A stretch of DNA of 64,000 nt from Anaerolineales bacterium. GTDB lineage: Bacteria > Chloroflexota > Anaerolineae > Anaerolineales > Villigracilaceae. This document shows positions 33,389 to 42,026 of the stretch, one piece after another. Made by a program: the position numbers and the translations under genes. The DNA is taken from contig JACKAW010000002.1 of NCBI GenBank assembly GCA_020634885.1, positions 1 to 64,000 of the forward strand. The letters run 5' to 3'. The notes beneath the pieces were generated by a model. The model saw only the letters and a list, made by a program, of their open reading frames with translations. It made no database searches and had not been told where the DNA came from. Each line of letters starts with the position of its first letter. Position 1 is the first letter of the stretch.

Positions 33389-33405
33389 GCAAGTCGAAGA
33401 CTTGC
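33389..33405. repeat. Short hairpin after the permease gene
   Basis: GCAAGTC and GACTTGC enclose GAA, one base past the permease stop. The form is like the hairpin at 41965-41983 (CAAAAGTC-TGG-GACTTTTG) and loosely like the REP hairpins near hypD, so it may belong to a dispersed small-hairpin family. Confidence 0.5.
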
Positions 33406-33433
33406 GCCACTTCAAAATTAAAGGAGATTTCAA

Positions 33434-33703
33434 ATGCTAACCATCAAAATTCTAGGTTCAGGCTGCGCCAATTGCAAACGGCTGGAGCAGGTTGCCCGCA
33501 AAGTTGTGGAGGAAATGAACGTGCAGGCAGATGTGGTCAAAGTGACCGAATACCCCGACATCATGGCGTATGGCATCACATCCACGCCCGGGCTGGTGAT
33601 TAATGAAAAGGTGGTTTCTTTTGGGCGCATTCCCTCTCCCGTTGAAATCACTGGCTGGCTGGGTGAAGCGCAGGGAACGGGCGGCATGATTCCGCTGAAT
33701 TGA
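33434..33703 (+). CDS. Small thioredoxin-like protein (TM0996/MTH895 family)
   Basis: An 89-residue redox protein with CANC at residues 11-14 (LGSGCANCKRLEQ), cis-Pro region STPGLVINEKVV and the compact glutaredoxin-like length. These proteins are often next to ArsP/YraQ permeases and probably keep the transporter or ArsC reduced. AAAGGAG precedes the start. Confidence 0.92.
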   Translation: MLTIKILGSGCANCKRLEQVARKVVEEMNVQADVVKVTEYPDIMAYGITSTPGLVINEKVVSFGRIPSPVEITGWLGEAQGTGGMIPLN

Positions 33704-33772
33704 CATGGTTAACAAGCCCATAATCTTTTCTTTCCTCTTTCGTGATAAAAAACGATTCAGGAGAATTGAAAC

Positions 33773-34174
33773 ATGAAAAAAGTTCTATTTTTATGCACAG
33801 GCAATTCCTGCCGATCACAAATGGCGGAGGCGATTGTCAATGCCAGATTGGGCCGGGAGTGGCAGGCGGTGAGCGCGGGTACGAAGCCTGCGGGGTACAT
33901 CCACCCCAAGGCGTTGGAAGCGCTCGCAGAAATCGGAATCAGGCATACGGGTAGGTCGAAGCGCGCAGACGAATTTCAAGGCGTAGACTTCGACCTCGTC
34001 GTCACGGTCTGCGATTCGGCGGCGGAGGAGTGCCCAGTCTGGTTGGGAAAGGGGAAACGTATTCATCACAGTTTTTTCGATCCCGCCGCGACAGATGACA
34101 TGGTCGATTTCCGCAGGGTGCGGGATGAGATTGCAAAAATTATCCCGCAAATTTTGACTCAATCTGTGAGTTGA
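33773..34174 (+). CDS. arsC: Arsenate reductase, thioredoxin-coupled
   Basis: A 133-residue low-molecular-weight phosphatase-like arsenate reductase. The P-loop CTGNSCRS places the nucleophile at Cys8, and the relay Cys80 and Cys87 are in VTVCDSAAEECPVW, as in the Staphylococcus pI258-type enzyme. Reduces arsenate to arsenite in the cytosol using thioredoxin; the CANC protein encoded just upstream could serve. A weak dyad follows the gene before the convergent moeA-type gene. Confidence 0.95.
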   Translation: MKKVLFLCTGNSCRSQMAEAIVNARLGREWQAVSAGTKPAGYIHPKALEALAEIGIRHTGRSKRADEFQGVDFDLVVTVCDSAAEECPVWLGKGKRIHHSFFDPAATDDMVDFRRVRDEIAKIIPQILTQSVS

Positions 34175-34244
34175 TCTTTTTCACCTGAACATACCAGCGG
34201 ATAAATCCGTTTACGCCTGACAGCCTGCGTTATTGTAGAACGTG

Positions 34245-36206
34245 TCAGTCGTTCAGAACGACATTGCCGGTTTGAGTGGTATCGTAGCCTGCCAGTTTGG
34301 AGATTGCCGCTCTGAAGCGGGGAGCAGCCAACAGGTCGAAGAGAGGCGTGAGGAGTTGTGAGTTTGCATATTCCTGGGGGAAGACCAGATCATAGCGTTC
34401 CTGAAAAAGTGGAATGAAATCCAAGTCTAATGCTTGTGCGGCGGCGGCGATGACCAAGCCGCAAGTGGCGCGACCCGAGGCGACTGCGGCGGCAACGCCA
34501 AGGTGCGTGTATTCTTCTTGAGAATATCCGTGGATTTGGTCGGCAGATAGATTGAGTTGGTTGAGGTGATAATCGAGCAGAACGCGTGTGCCTGAGCCGC
34601 GCTGCCGGTTGATGAATTGCACGTCGGGGCGGGTGAGGTCTTTGAGATCGTGAACTGATTTTGGATTTCCACGGCGCACGACCAGACCTTGTTCACGACC
34701 GGCGAGTGTGACGAGTTTGACGGGCACATCAGGTATGAAGCGGCGAATGTAGGAGAGGTTGTATTCACCCGTTTCAGGGTCGAGCAGATGTGTGCCTGCC
34801 ATGTGGGCTTCGCCGCGTTTGACGGAGATCAAGCCGCCTTGTGAACCAGCATTGGCAGAGATCAGCCTGCGATCGGCTTCGGTTAGGAATTGCGCCATGA
34901 GGTCGAGGATCAGGTCGTGTGAGCCGATGCAAAAGATCGTGCGTTCGAGTTCGCTTTTGGTTCGGTACAAGCGGACCTGCACCTTGCCGCCTGCTTCCAT
35001 GCCTTGCACACCCGATGGCAGAAGGACCAAACCATCTGCCTGCACCAGCGAGGTGATGACGCCTGCTCCACGGGAGAGCGGGGCGGCTAATAAATTTCCG
35101 CCTACCATGCCCGCCGCCACGCGGACGAAATCATCGTCACCGGCGGGGGAGGTGATCTTGCGGGTTAGTTTGGCTTCTTCGGTTGGAAGTTCCAGCGGAC
35201 GCCGTCCCAGCCATTTTGCCATAAGCGGTTCGACAAAGATGTCGTTGGTGAGCGCGGCAGAGACGGGGTAGCCTGGTACGCCCACGATGGGAACTTTTTT
35301 TCCGTGTTGGTCTATAATACCGAGAATTACGGGGTGACCCGGGCGCACAGCAACCCCATGCACTAAAAGTTGTCCCAACGTCTCAACCACCTTGGCAGAA
35401 AAATCTTCCATGCCTGCCGAGGAACCGGCATTCAATAAGATCAGGTCGTGGTCTTGCGCCGCGTCTGCGACATTTTTGCAGATCACATCAAAGTCATCTT
35501 TTGTGATCGGGTAGCGGGTTGGGTCGCCGCCCATGGTTTTGATTTGTGCCGCCAGTACCAGCGAGTTGTATTCCAGAATATCGCCTGATTTTAGTTTCGA
35601 GCCGATCGGAACCAGTTCAGTGCCGGTTGGCAGGATGGCAACTTTTGGTTTGCGCGCTACTTGAATGCTCTGATGCCCAGATGCGGCAATCGCGCCAAGG
35701 TCTACAGGGCGCAGGGTATGCCCGGATGGCAAGACCAATTGCGTAGCAACAATATCCTCTCCCAATGGGCGGATGTGACTCCACGGTGACACCGCCGCTC
35801 GAATACGAATGGATGCCGGTCTTTGAATGTTTGGGGTGATGTTGTTGTCTTGATCCAACGATTCAACATTTTCAATCGGAATGACCGCATTCGCCCATTC
35901 TGGCAATGGGTCGCCTGTGTCCACATAATGAGCAGACTCGGCTTCGATGGGGAAGGTCAACGGCGTAGAGGGACCCGCGCCGGAGGTGTTTTCGGCGATG
36001 ACGGCGAAGCCATCCATGGCGGAGGCGTGATAATGCGGGGAAGAAATGGATGCCCAGATCGGCTCGGAAAGGACGCGCCCCAGCGCGTTTTCATCCAGTG
36101 GAATCGTCTCTGACCCAAGCACCCGCCATAAGCCGGCTTCCTCCAACGATGTTCTTAAGTGATTTTGCGCTGTAGACAGCGGAATATCATGAAGGTAGAT
36201 GGACAT
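34245..36206 (-). CDS. MoeA-type molybdopterin molybdotransferase fused to a COG1910 binding domain
   Basis: A 653-residue two-part protein. Residues 1 to about 400 match MoeA (SAMDGFAVIAENTS, VDTGDPLPEWANAVIPIENVE, GSSAGMEDFSAKVV, RPGHPVILG, GVPGYPVSAALT), which inserts molybdate or tungstate into molybdopterin-AMP. Residues about 420-653 are a periplasmic-binding-like domain without signal peptide (IFCIGSHDLILDLMAQFL, NRQRGSGTRVLLDYHL, IPLFQERYDLVFP), known as COG1910. The fusion may hold or sense the oxyanion or cofactor. The same domain occurs in the regulator at 40056-41030. Follows moeA by 37 bases. Confidence 0.92.
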   Translation of the reverse strand: MSIYLHDIPLSTAQNHLRTSLEEAGLWRVLGSETIPLDENALGRVLSEPIWASISSPHYHASAMDGFAVIAENTSGAGPSTPLTFPIEAESAHYVDTGDPLPEWANAVIPIENVESLDQDNNITPNIQRPASIRIRAAVSPWSHIRPLGEDIVATQLVLPSGHTLRPVDLGAIAASGHQSIQVARKPKVAILPTGTELVPIGSKLKSGDILEYNSLVLAAQIKTMGGDPTRYPITKDDFDVICKNVADAAQDHDLILLNAGSSAGMEDFSAKVVETLGQLLVHGVAVRPGHPVILGIIDQHGKKVPIVGVPGYPVSAALTNDIFVEPLMAKWLGRRPLELPTEEAKLTRKITSPAGDDDFVRVAAGMVGGNLLAAPLSRGAGVITSLVQADGLVLLPSGVQGMEAGGKVQVRLYRTKSELERTIFCIGSHDLILDLMAQFLTEADRRLISANAGSQGGLISVKRGEAHMAGTHLLDPETGEYNLSYIRRFIPDVPVKLVTLAGREQGLVVRRGNPKSVHDLKDLTRPDVQFINRQRGSGTRVLLDYHLNQLNLSADQIHGYSQEEYTHLGVAAAVASGRATCGLVIAAAAQALDLDFIPLFQERYDLVFPQEYANSQLLTPLFDLLAAPRFRAAISKLAGYDTTQTGNVVLND

Positions 36207-36243
36207 TATTGGTCTCCGTCATTTGCAAAGGTTGCTGTAAATT

Positions 36244-37506
36244 TTAGAACAGAACGACTTCCGCTGTCTCTCCGGCTCCGTATCCTGTTACATCAGGTGG
36301 AATGCGTAAAAGACCATCGGCAGATGTGAGTGTAAATATTAGGTTGCTTTTGCCAAAGATGGGTTCGGCGTGATAGGTTTGAGCCTTCCCCGATTGTGAA
36401 ATAAGTTTTACGGGAATCCAATCTTCGCGTCCGGCTTGCGAGGGCAGGTTAACCGTCAGTTTGGCAGCTACAACCGGACGAGGGCGGGGCGTTTCAACGA
36501 GTAGTTTCTCGATGATCGGCATAACGAACAAATATCCATTTACCAAAGCGCTGACCGGGTTGCCCGGCAGCCCGATCACGGCTTTGCCATTGCACACCCC
36601 AAGGATGGTCGGTTTGCCCGGACGGGTATTGATTCCATGAACCAAAACGCCAGGCGCGCCCAGCGAGGCGATCACATCCGCGGTCATGTCGCGGGTACTG
36701 GCAGAGGAACCAGCGGTGATGACCACCACATCGCATTCATTCAAAGCGCGGCGTGCCGTCGATTCCAAGTCAGCACGTATATCTGGAACAATGCCGTACA
36801 AAATGGGTTCGCCGCCGGTCTTTGTTACCAAAGATGCTAGGGTGTATGCGTTGATATCCCGAACCTGCCCTGGCTGAGTCTGTTTGAATGGGTCAATGAT
36901 TTCATCCCCCGAAGAGATCAACCCCACTTTGGGTTTCACTGCAACCGAAAGCTGTGTAATGCCCAAAGCCATCAATCCACCCACTTCTGCCGGGCGGATG
37001 CGACTGCCGCCTTTCAAAATGACAGATCCCGATTTCACATCTTCGCCGATCTGAATGACATTTTCACCATCAGCAACGGCGCGGAAAATTTCTATTTCAC
37101 TGCCCGGTATTGGCTGATCGCCACCGAGGACAACCTGCGTATTTTCCAGCATCACCACTGCATCTGCCCCGGGCGGAAGCATTCCGCCGGTGTGGATCAA
37201 TCCGCATTGACCGGAGTCGATTCTTTGTGATGGCGCGCTTCCCATTGGAATTTCATCCACCAAGGTCAAGTAAGCTGGCATCGAGTCAGATGCGCCAAAG
37301 GTATCACGCGCTCGCACGGCATACCCATCCACAGTGGAGCGTAAAAACTCCGGCAGCGAATGCGGCGCAAAAATATCTTCAGCGATCACTCGTCCAAGTG
37401 ATGAGGCTGTTTCTATTTTTTCATACTTGATTTTCGGGTCAGGAAGGTTGGAGAATAATAAGGTGCGCGCTGCTTCGGGAGGGAGCAATTGAAGGAATTC
37501 AGGCAT
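36244..37506 (-). CDS. moeA: Molybdopterin molybdotransferase MoeA
   Basis: A 420-residue MoeA: SLPEFLRSTVDGYAVRARDT (about 51-70), IHTGGMLPPGADAVVMLEN, GSSASTRDMTADVI, RPGKPTILGVCNGKAVIGLPGNPVSALV and a C-terminal domain IV. Ligates molybdate or tungstate to adenylated molybdopterin. Two MoeA-type proteins next to a tungstate importer fit organisms that use both metals, each paralogue perhaps serving one (inference). A TATAAT-like -10 on the minus strand at 37544-37549 may start its mRNA just after the tupC terminator. Confidence 0.93.
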   Translation of the reverse strand: MPEFLQLLPPEAARTLLFSNLPDPKIKYEKIETASSLGRVIAEDIFAPHSLPEFLRSTVDGYAVRARDTFGASDSMPAYLTLVDEIPMGSAPSQRIDSGQCGLIHTGGMLPPGADAVVMLENTQVVLGGDQPIPGSEIEIFRAVADGENVIQIGEDVKSGSVILKGGSRIRPAEVGGLMALGITQLSVAVKPKVGLISSGDEIIDPFKQTQPGQVRDINAYTLASLVTKTGGEPILYGIVPDIRADLESTARRALNECDVVVITAGSSASTRDMTADVIASLGAPGVLVHGINTRPGKPTILGVCNGKAVIGLPGNPVSALVNGYLFVMPIIEKLLVETPRPRPVVAAKLTVNLPSQAGREDWIPVKLISQSGKAQTYHAEPIFGKSNLIFTLTSADGLLRIPPDVTGYGAGETAEVVLF

Positions 37507-37553
37507 GGGCTTGGCTCGTTACATCGAAAATTAAAACAATTCGATTATACCCA

Positions 37554-37572
37554 GCGCGGTCACAAACCGCGC
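37554..37572 (-). terminator. Hairpin after tupC
   Basis: GCGCGGT and ACCGCGC around CACAA. It lies five bases past the tupC stop and ahead of the putative moeA promoter. No strong T-run follows on the minus strand, so termination may be partial. Confidence 0.55.
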
Positions 37573-37576
37573 ATTT

Positions 37577-38287
37577 TTACAGCCCTCGCAAAAAATCGCT
37601 CACACTGGGGTCAGCAGGGTTTTCCTTTATTTGCTTTGGCGTACCAGCTTGCTTTAACTCGCCGCCGATCATCACCGCCACCCGATCACCAAACTGAGCT
37701 GCTTCTTTTAAATTGTGAGTCACAAAAATGGTGGTGCGATGATGCTCCGCCAGCACACGTGAAAGGTCTTCTAGTAATTTTTCGCGCGTTTGCGGGTCGA
37801 CGGCTGAAAACGGTTCATCCATCAAAAGCAGTTCGGGATCGAGGACAAACGCCCGCGCCAAACTGACGCGCTGCGCCTCACCCCCCGAGAGTTGGTTGGC
37901 TCTGCGCTCCAATAGTTTTTCCACGCCCATGGCGGTTGCCCACTTATCAATTCGTTCGATGGTTTCTTTTTTATCCATCTTGCGGAACTTCAACCCCAAC
38001 CCAATGTTTTCACGCACAGACATATCCATCAGCAGCGGGTCTTGAAAGACAAAGGCGATCTTGCGACGATATTCGAGTTCGTTCCATTCCTTTTGCTGTT
38101 TTCCATGCAAAAGAATCTCGCCGCTTGTTGCTTTAAGCAAGTACGCCAACGCCAGCAAAAAGGTGCTTTTCCCGGCTCCGTTCGGTCCTACTACAGCTAG
38201 CGTTTCTCCTTTTTGAATCTCAAGCGTTTTTATTCTGAGAACATCGCGTTTGTTACGCTGAACGAGCAGATTTTTAATCGAGATCAT
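37577..38287 (-). CDS. tupC: Tungstate ABC transporter ATPase
   Basis: A 236-residue ABC ATPase: Walker A GPNGAGKSTFLLALA (about 35-49), Q-loop FVFQDPLLMDMS, signature LSGGEAQRVSLARAF and Walker B LLLMDEPFSAVDPQTR. It overlaps the permease stop by four bases. Powers uptake of tungstate (or molybdate) captured by the TupA-like protein. Confidence 0.93.
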   Translation of the reverse strand: MISIKNLLVQRNKRDVLRIKTLEIQKGETLAVVGPNGAGKSTFLLALAYLLKATSGEILLHGKQQKEWNELEYRRKIAFVFQDPLLMDMSVRENIGLGLKFRKMDKKETIERIDKWATAMGVEKLLERRANQLSGGEAQRVSLARAFVLDPELLLMDEPFSAVDPQTREKLLEDLSRVLAEHHRTTIFVTHNLKEAAQFGDRVAVMIGGELKQAGTPKQIKENPADPSVSDFLRGL

Positions 38288-38937
38288 TTGCGCCCCCCTT
38301 TTTGCTGAATCGACGTCAACGCAAGGTTGATGAGGTAGGTAATCACAAGCAGTAATGCAGAAAGCGCCAGCGCTTTATCGAACTCACCTTTGGATGTTTC
38401 CAACACGATTGCCGTAGTCAAAACCCGCGTCTGCCCACGGATGTTCCCTCCCACCATCATGGATGCACCCACCTCCGAAATGACCGAGCCGAAGCCTGCC
38501 ATCAACGCCGCCAACAGCGGCAGACGAGCCTCCCGCCACAGGTGCCAGACCATCTGGAGTCGCGAAGCGCCGAGTCCCAGGAGTTGTTGCTGCAAACGCG
38601 GGTCCAGTGCTTCGAGTGCCGCCGCGGTTAACCCCATCACCACTGGCGCCGAGATCACCGTCTGCGCAATGATGATTGCCCACGGGGTATAGATCAGGCG
38701 CAGATCGCCAAACGGACCGCTGCGCCAGAGACTCATTGCCACCACCAAGCCCACAACCACCGGCGGCAATGCCATACCCGTGTTGACAATGCTCAATAGA
38801 AACGAGCGACCGCGAAATTTTCCGAGTGCCAGCCACGTGCCAAACGGCAAGCCGATCAGAAGGCTGATCAAAGTAGCCAGTGTGGATACTTGTAAAGAGA
38901 GAGAGGTGATTTCAAAGATTTCAGGATCAAAGATCAT
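38284..38937 (-). CDS. tupB: Tungstate ABC transporter permease
   Basis: A 217-residue permease with five or six helices. The EAA-like loop is LEALDPRLQQQLLGLGASRLQMVWHL, and the stretch VISEVGASMMVGGNIRGQTRVLTTAIVLETSKGEFDKAL is characteristic of TupB. It forms the channel for the oxyanion with TupC, whose gene overlaps it. Confidence 0.93.
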   Translation of the reverse strand: MIFDPEIFEITSLSLQVSTLATLISLLIGLPFGTWLALGKFRGRSFLLSIVNTGMALPPVVVGLVVAMSLWRSGPFGDLRLIYTPWAIIIAQTVISAPVVMGLTAAALEALDPRLQQQLLGLGASRLQMVWHLWREARLPLLAALMAGFGSVISEVGASMMVGGNIRGQTRVLTTAIVLETSKGEFDKALALSALLLVITYLINLALTSIQQKGGRK

Positions 38938-38992
38938 AAGATTTCAATAAACCCATGCAACGCATGAAGTAGCTGTTTCATTATATATAAAA

Positions 38993-39017
38993 GGGACGGC
39001 TTACAAGAAGCCGTCCC
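38993..39017 (-). terminator. Attenuator-like terminator between tupA and tupB
   Basis: GGGACGGCTT (38993-39002) and AAGCCGTCCC (39008-39017) pair perfectly with a 5-base loop and are followed by a TTTTATATATAA run on the minus strand. It would keep the binding protein more abundant than the permease and ATPase. Confidence 0.85.
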
Positions 39018-39039
39018 CAGTTTAAAGCATCGTGAGAAA

Positions 39040-39987
39040 TTAACTATCCAGACCGAGTTCTGCAGGGTCTTTGCCAGCATCGGGGAAGAAGAGCGGCGCA
39101 CCGTATTTATCCACGCCGAATTCGCCAATGACTGCTTGCGTAGCGGCATCAACCATAAAGTTGGCGAATGCAAGCCCGCCTTCGTAGTTGATCTGGTCAG
39201 ATTTCTCGGGGTTGACCGTAATGACATGGTAAATGTTCAGCAAACCAGATTCGCCTTCCACCAAAATTTCGAGTTCGTAATTATCCTTGTTGGCGAGATA
39301 GGTTGCGCGGTCTGTGAGAATGTAGGCACCCTTCTCCGAAGCAACGATCATCGAAGCGCCCATACCCTGACCTGTTTCAACATACCATGCCTGCCCGGCT
39401 GGGTCGAGTGCGGTGGCTTTCCACAGTGCGAGTTCTTTCTTGTGTGTCCCCGAGTCATCGCCACGGGTAATGAATTCTGCGCCTGAATTGAAAATGGCGG
39501 TGAAGGCTTCGGCGGCAGTTGCCATGCCCTTAATGCCAGCAGGGTCGGTGGCGGGACCAACGATCACAAAGTCATTGTGCATGACGAGGTAACGATCGGA
39601 TCCGTGACCCGCGTCCATGAATGCCACTTCTGAAGCAGGTGCATGAACGAGTAATACATCGGCATTGCCTTCTTCGCCCATCTTCATCGCTTCACCCGAA
39701 CCGACGGCAATCGTCTGCACGGTATAGCCCGATTGTTCTTCAAATAAGGGTACGAGAATATCGAGCAAGCCAGAGTCTTGGGTGGAGGTGGTAGTGGCAA
39801 GAATAATGTTTGGGTTGGCAGGAGCGGCAACTTCGGTGGGGGCTTCAGTGGCGGCAGTCTCTTCGGTTGCAGGCGCCTCTGTCGCTACAGGAGGAGCGCT
39901 CTCGGTTGGAGAAGCGCCACAGGCTGCCAATGTCAACGAGAAGACAAGTAAAAAACATAAGAGGATGTTGATTTTTGTTTGTTTCAT
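39040..39987 (-). CDS. tupA: Tungstate-binding lipoprotein
   Basis: A 315-residue substrate-binding protein. The signal peptide ends in lipobox LAAC (Cys23), followed by an Ala/Thr/Glu-rich linker. The oxyanion pocket motif ILATTTSTQDSGLLD (about 61-75) and QTIAVGSGEAMKMGEEGNADVLLVHAPASE (about 97-126) are diagnostic of TupA rather than ModA. Captures tungstate for cofactor insertion by the MoeA proteins encoded downstream. Promoter region 40000-40055 holds a palindrome that may be the operator. Confidence 0.93.
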   Translation of the reverse strand: MKQTKINILLCFLLVFSLTLAACGASPTESAPPVATEAPATEETAATEAPTEVAAPANPNIILATTTSTQDSGLLDILVPLFEEQSGYTVQTIAVGSGEAMKMGEEGNADVLLVHAPASEVAFMDAGHGSDRYLVMHNDFVIVGPATDPAGIKGMATAAEAFTAIFNSGAEFITRGDDSGTHKKELALWKATALDPAGQAWYVETGQGMGASMIVASEKGAYILTDRATYLANKDNYELEILVEGESGLLNIYHVITVNPEKSDQINYEGGLAFANFMVDAATQAVIGEFGVDKYGAPLFFPDAGKDPAELGLDS

Positions 39988-40018
39988 TTTTCTTTTCCTT
40001 TTCGAATGATGTGATAAT

Positions 40019-40040
40019 CAATTAAGTAATAACTTAATTG
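40019..40040. promoter_or_regulatory. Palindrome upstream of tupA, candidate operator
   Basis: CAATTAAGT and ACTTAATTG separated by AATA, between the tupA start and the end of the regulator gene. A related AT-rich motif (CAATTAATTAAAT) overlaps the regulator's own start near 41028. These may be binding sites of that regulator. Confidence 0.55.
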
Positions 40041-40055
40041 AAAATACCAAAAAAA

Positions 40056-41030
40056 TTATACAGCAACGGTCTCGCCGCTATGACTTGTGTTATAGCCAGT
40101 CAGCGATGCCAGCATTTTACGGAACCTCGCCGTTTGAATATATTCCAGAACTGGGCTGAGGTTCGCCTCCTGCTCGTACGGCAGCACAAGGTCGTAGCGT
40201 TCTTCAAAAAGCGGAATGAAATCCAACCCGCTTTGATGCGCCGCCGCTTGCAAACCAAGAGATACATCCACCTTATTTTGGATGACTAAATTCGCCGCCT
40301 CGCTATGTGTTTTGACCTGATGCTCGTACCCGGTTATTTTCTCCACTGGAATTTTTTGTTTACGCAATTCAGCGTCCAACCATAGACGCGTACCAGAACC
40401 GGGGTTGCGATTCACAAAATGGACATTAGGTCTGGCGATATCCGCTAGTTTTTTTATGCCTTTGGGATTCCCGCTCGCGATCATCAACCCCTGTGTGCGA
40501 TATGCCAGTGTAATAATTTCCACCCTTCGATCAGGAAAGAGACGCTTTACAAAAGGCGTATTGTATTCACCGCTCTCATCCAACAGATGTGATCCGCTTA
40601 TCTGGCACAGCCCCTGCCGCAAGTTCACCAATCCATCCAGCGAACCGACAGGCAGACTAAGCAAGTTGACATGCTTTACAAGGAATTCACTCACCTGTTC
40701 AAGCGCAATATCATGACTGCCTGAAAAAATGATTGTGGGATTTTTGCTTTTTGGCAGAATAACTTCTTGCACTAGAAGCGCATCTGCCTTGGCGCGGTAA
40801 AACTTCTCCTGCACTTTGCCTGTTTTGCGAATTTCACCGATCTCGATCAGCCCGACTGCCCCAAGCGCCAAAATATGGTGCCGCACCCAGGCAGGGGATT
40901 GCTTCATCGTCTGCGCAAGCATGGTTAGCGTGGCAGGAGCCGCCATGAGTAGGCGCAAAATATCCAACCGGCGCGGGTCAGAGAGGACCTTGATCTTGTC
41001 AAACGACTGAAGGTGGGCTACTTTTTTCAA
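40056..41030 (-). CDS. Winged-helix regulator with COG1910 binding-protein-like domain
   Basis: A 324-residue regulator. Residues 1-95 form an ArsR-like winged helix (IKVLSDPRRLDILRLLMAAP, LTMLAQTMKQSPAWVRHHIL). Residues about 100-320 are a periplasmic-binding-like domain without signal peptide (IIFSGSHDIALEQVSEFLV, NRNPGSGTRLWLDAEL, IPLFEERYDLVLPYEQ), clearly paralogous to the C-terminal part of the MoeA fusion encoded nearby. It likely senses molybdate, tungstate or a cofactor intermediate and controls the tup-moeA unit. This architecture differs from ModE and TunR. Confidence 0.87.
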   Translation of the reverse strand: MKKVAHLQSFDKIKVLSDPRRLDILRLLMAAPATLTMLAQTMKQSPAWVRHHILALGAVGLIEIGEIRKTGKVQEKFYRAKADALLVQEVILPKSKNPTIIFSGSHDIALEQVSEFLVKHVNLLSLPVGSLDGLVNLRQGLCQISGSHLLDESGEYNTPFVKRLFPDRRVEIITLAYRTQGLMIASGNPKGIKKLADIARPNVHFVNRNPGSGTRLWLDAELRKQKIPVEKITGYEHQVKTHSEAANLVIQNKVDVSLGLQAAAHQSGLDFIPLFEERYDLVLPYEQEANLSPVLEYIQTARFRKMLASLTGYNTSHSGETVAV

Positions 41031-41057
41031 TTAATTAAATAAAACCTTAAATGTATT

Positions 41058-41090
41058 TTAGCATACGCATAAATTCCATGCGTATGCTAA
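41058..41090. repeat. 13-bp inverted repeat in the tup regulator upstream region
   Basis: TTAGCATACGCAT and ATGCGTATGCTAA surround AAATTCC, 28 bases upstream of the regulator start. It may be an operator or the terminator-like end of an old element. Confidence 0.5.
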
Positions 41091-41092
41091 AG

Positions 41093-41272
41093 AAGGGGCA
41101 TGTCAAGGCTTTCTCAATGTCTTAAGACCTTAATACGAAAAGTGCGAAAAAAGGCAAATGACGCATATATTTTTTTTCGCGTCATTCGCCCCGTTGGCGT
41201 AATTTGCATTAAGTCTTTTGCTCTTTGTTTAATATTTGCCAACCTACTTTGAGAAAGCCATAAGGGGCATGT
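41093..41272. repeat. MITE-like element bounded by direct and inverted repeats
   Basis: AAGGGGCATGT flanks the segment at both ends as a direct repeat (41093-41103 and 41262-41272). Just inside are inverted repeats GGCTTTCTCAA (41107-41117) and TTGAGAAAGCC (41249-41259). The interior has a hairpin AATGACGC/GCGTCATT (41157-41186) and no reading frame. It resembles a small non-autonomous mobile element. The rest of this gap, 41273-41449, is AT-rich and probably holds the promoter of the Lrp-type gene. Confidence 0.55.
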
Positions 41273-41449
41273 AATGATATTTACTGACAAAAATGACTCG
41301 GGGGAGTACTATGCCATATAGTTTGTTCTGTTAGAATACTTTGAAACCATATTTTTTGAAATTTTGTTTATTATTGAATGAGTTATTTTTAATTTTTATT
41401 TTGTTTTTTTATAAAAATATCGAATTTCTATTGAATTAGAGATTTTTCT

Positions 41450-41932
41450 ATGATAAAAAATTCTAAGAGCCTTGCGTTAGACCGTGTGGATAAAGCCCTC
41501 TTGCGTGCGCTTCAAGCAGATGGACGTTTGAGTAACGTGCAACTCGCCCGCCAGATCAGCCTCTCGCCGCCCGCTACTCACTCACGCTTGAAACGCCTCG
41601 AAAAGGATAGCTACATCCGCCAATACACCGCCGTTGTAGATCGTGAGAAAGCTGGCTACGACCTGCTGTGTTTCATCCACATTGCCATGCAGATGCACCA
41701 ATACGAACAAGTGGATAAGTTCCGCAAGCTGATGCAGAAGATGCCCGAAGTGCTGGAGTGTCATCATATTACTGGCGAATATGACTATCTGCTGAAAGTT
41801 GTCCTTCGCAACCGTAAAGACCTCGAACGCTTTGTCGTTGACCGCCTCACACCCATCCCTGGCGTTTCGCGCATTCACACAAGTTTAGTGTTTACCGAAG
41901 TCAAGTCTACAACCGCATTGCCGTTGGAGTAA
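41450..41932 (+). CDS. Lrp/AsnC-family transcriptional regulator
   Basis: A 160-residue regulator: HTH at about 14-60 (VDKALLRALQADGRLSNVQLARQISLSPPATHSRLKRLE, given here only as landmarks LQADGRLSN and SPPATHSRLKRLE) and a RAM ligand domain with VLECHHITGEYDYLLKVVLR. Such proteins sense amino acids. The panB gene starts 95 bases downstream in the same direction, so pantothenate or branched-chain precursor control is possible, but unproven. Confidence 0.93.
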   Translation: MIKNSKSLALDRVDKALLRALQADGRLSNVQLARQISLSPPATHSRLKRLEKDSYIRQYTAVVDREKAGYDLLCFIHIAMQMHQYEQVDKFRKLMQKMPEVLECHHITGEYDYLLKVVLRNRKDLERFVVDRLTPIPGVSRIHTSLVFTEVKSTTALPLE

Positions 41933-41964
41933 GCCGGAGTGAGCGACTTCTTCCGTTGAACTTG

Positions 41965-41983
41965 CAAAAGTCTGGGACTTTTG
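41965..41983. repeat. Small hairpin before panB
   Basis: CAAAAGTC and GACTTTTG enclose TGG, between the Lrp-type gene and panB. Same general form as the hairpin at 33389-33405; it may terminate the Lrp mRNA or be a dispersed repeat. Confidence 0.45.
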
Positions 41984-42026
41984 ACTCCATGTGCGATGCG
42001 ATAAAAATTTGCACACGGAGGAACAA

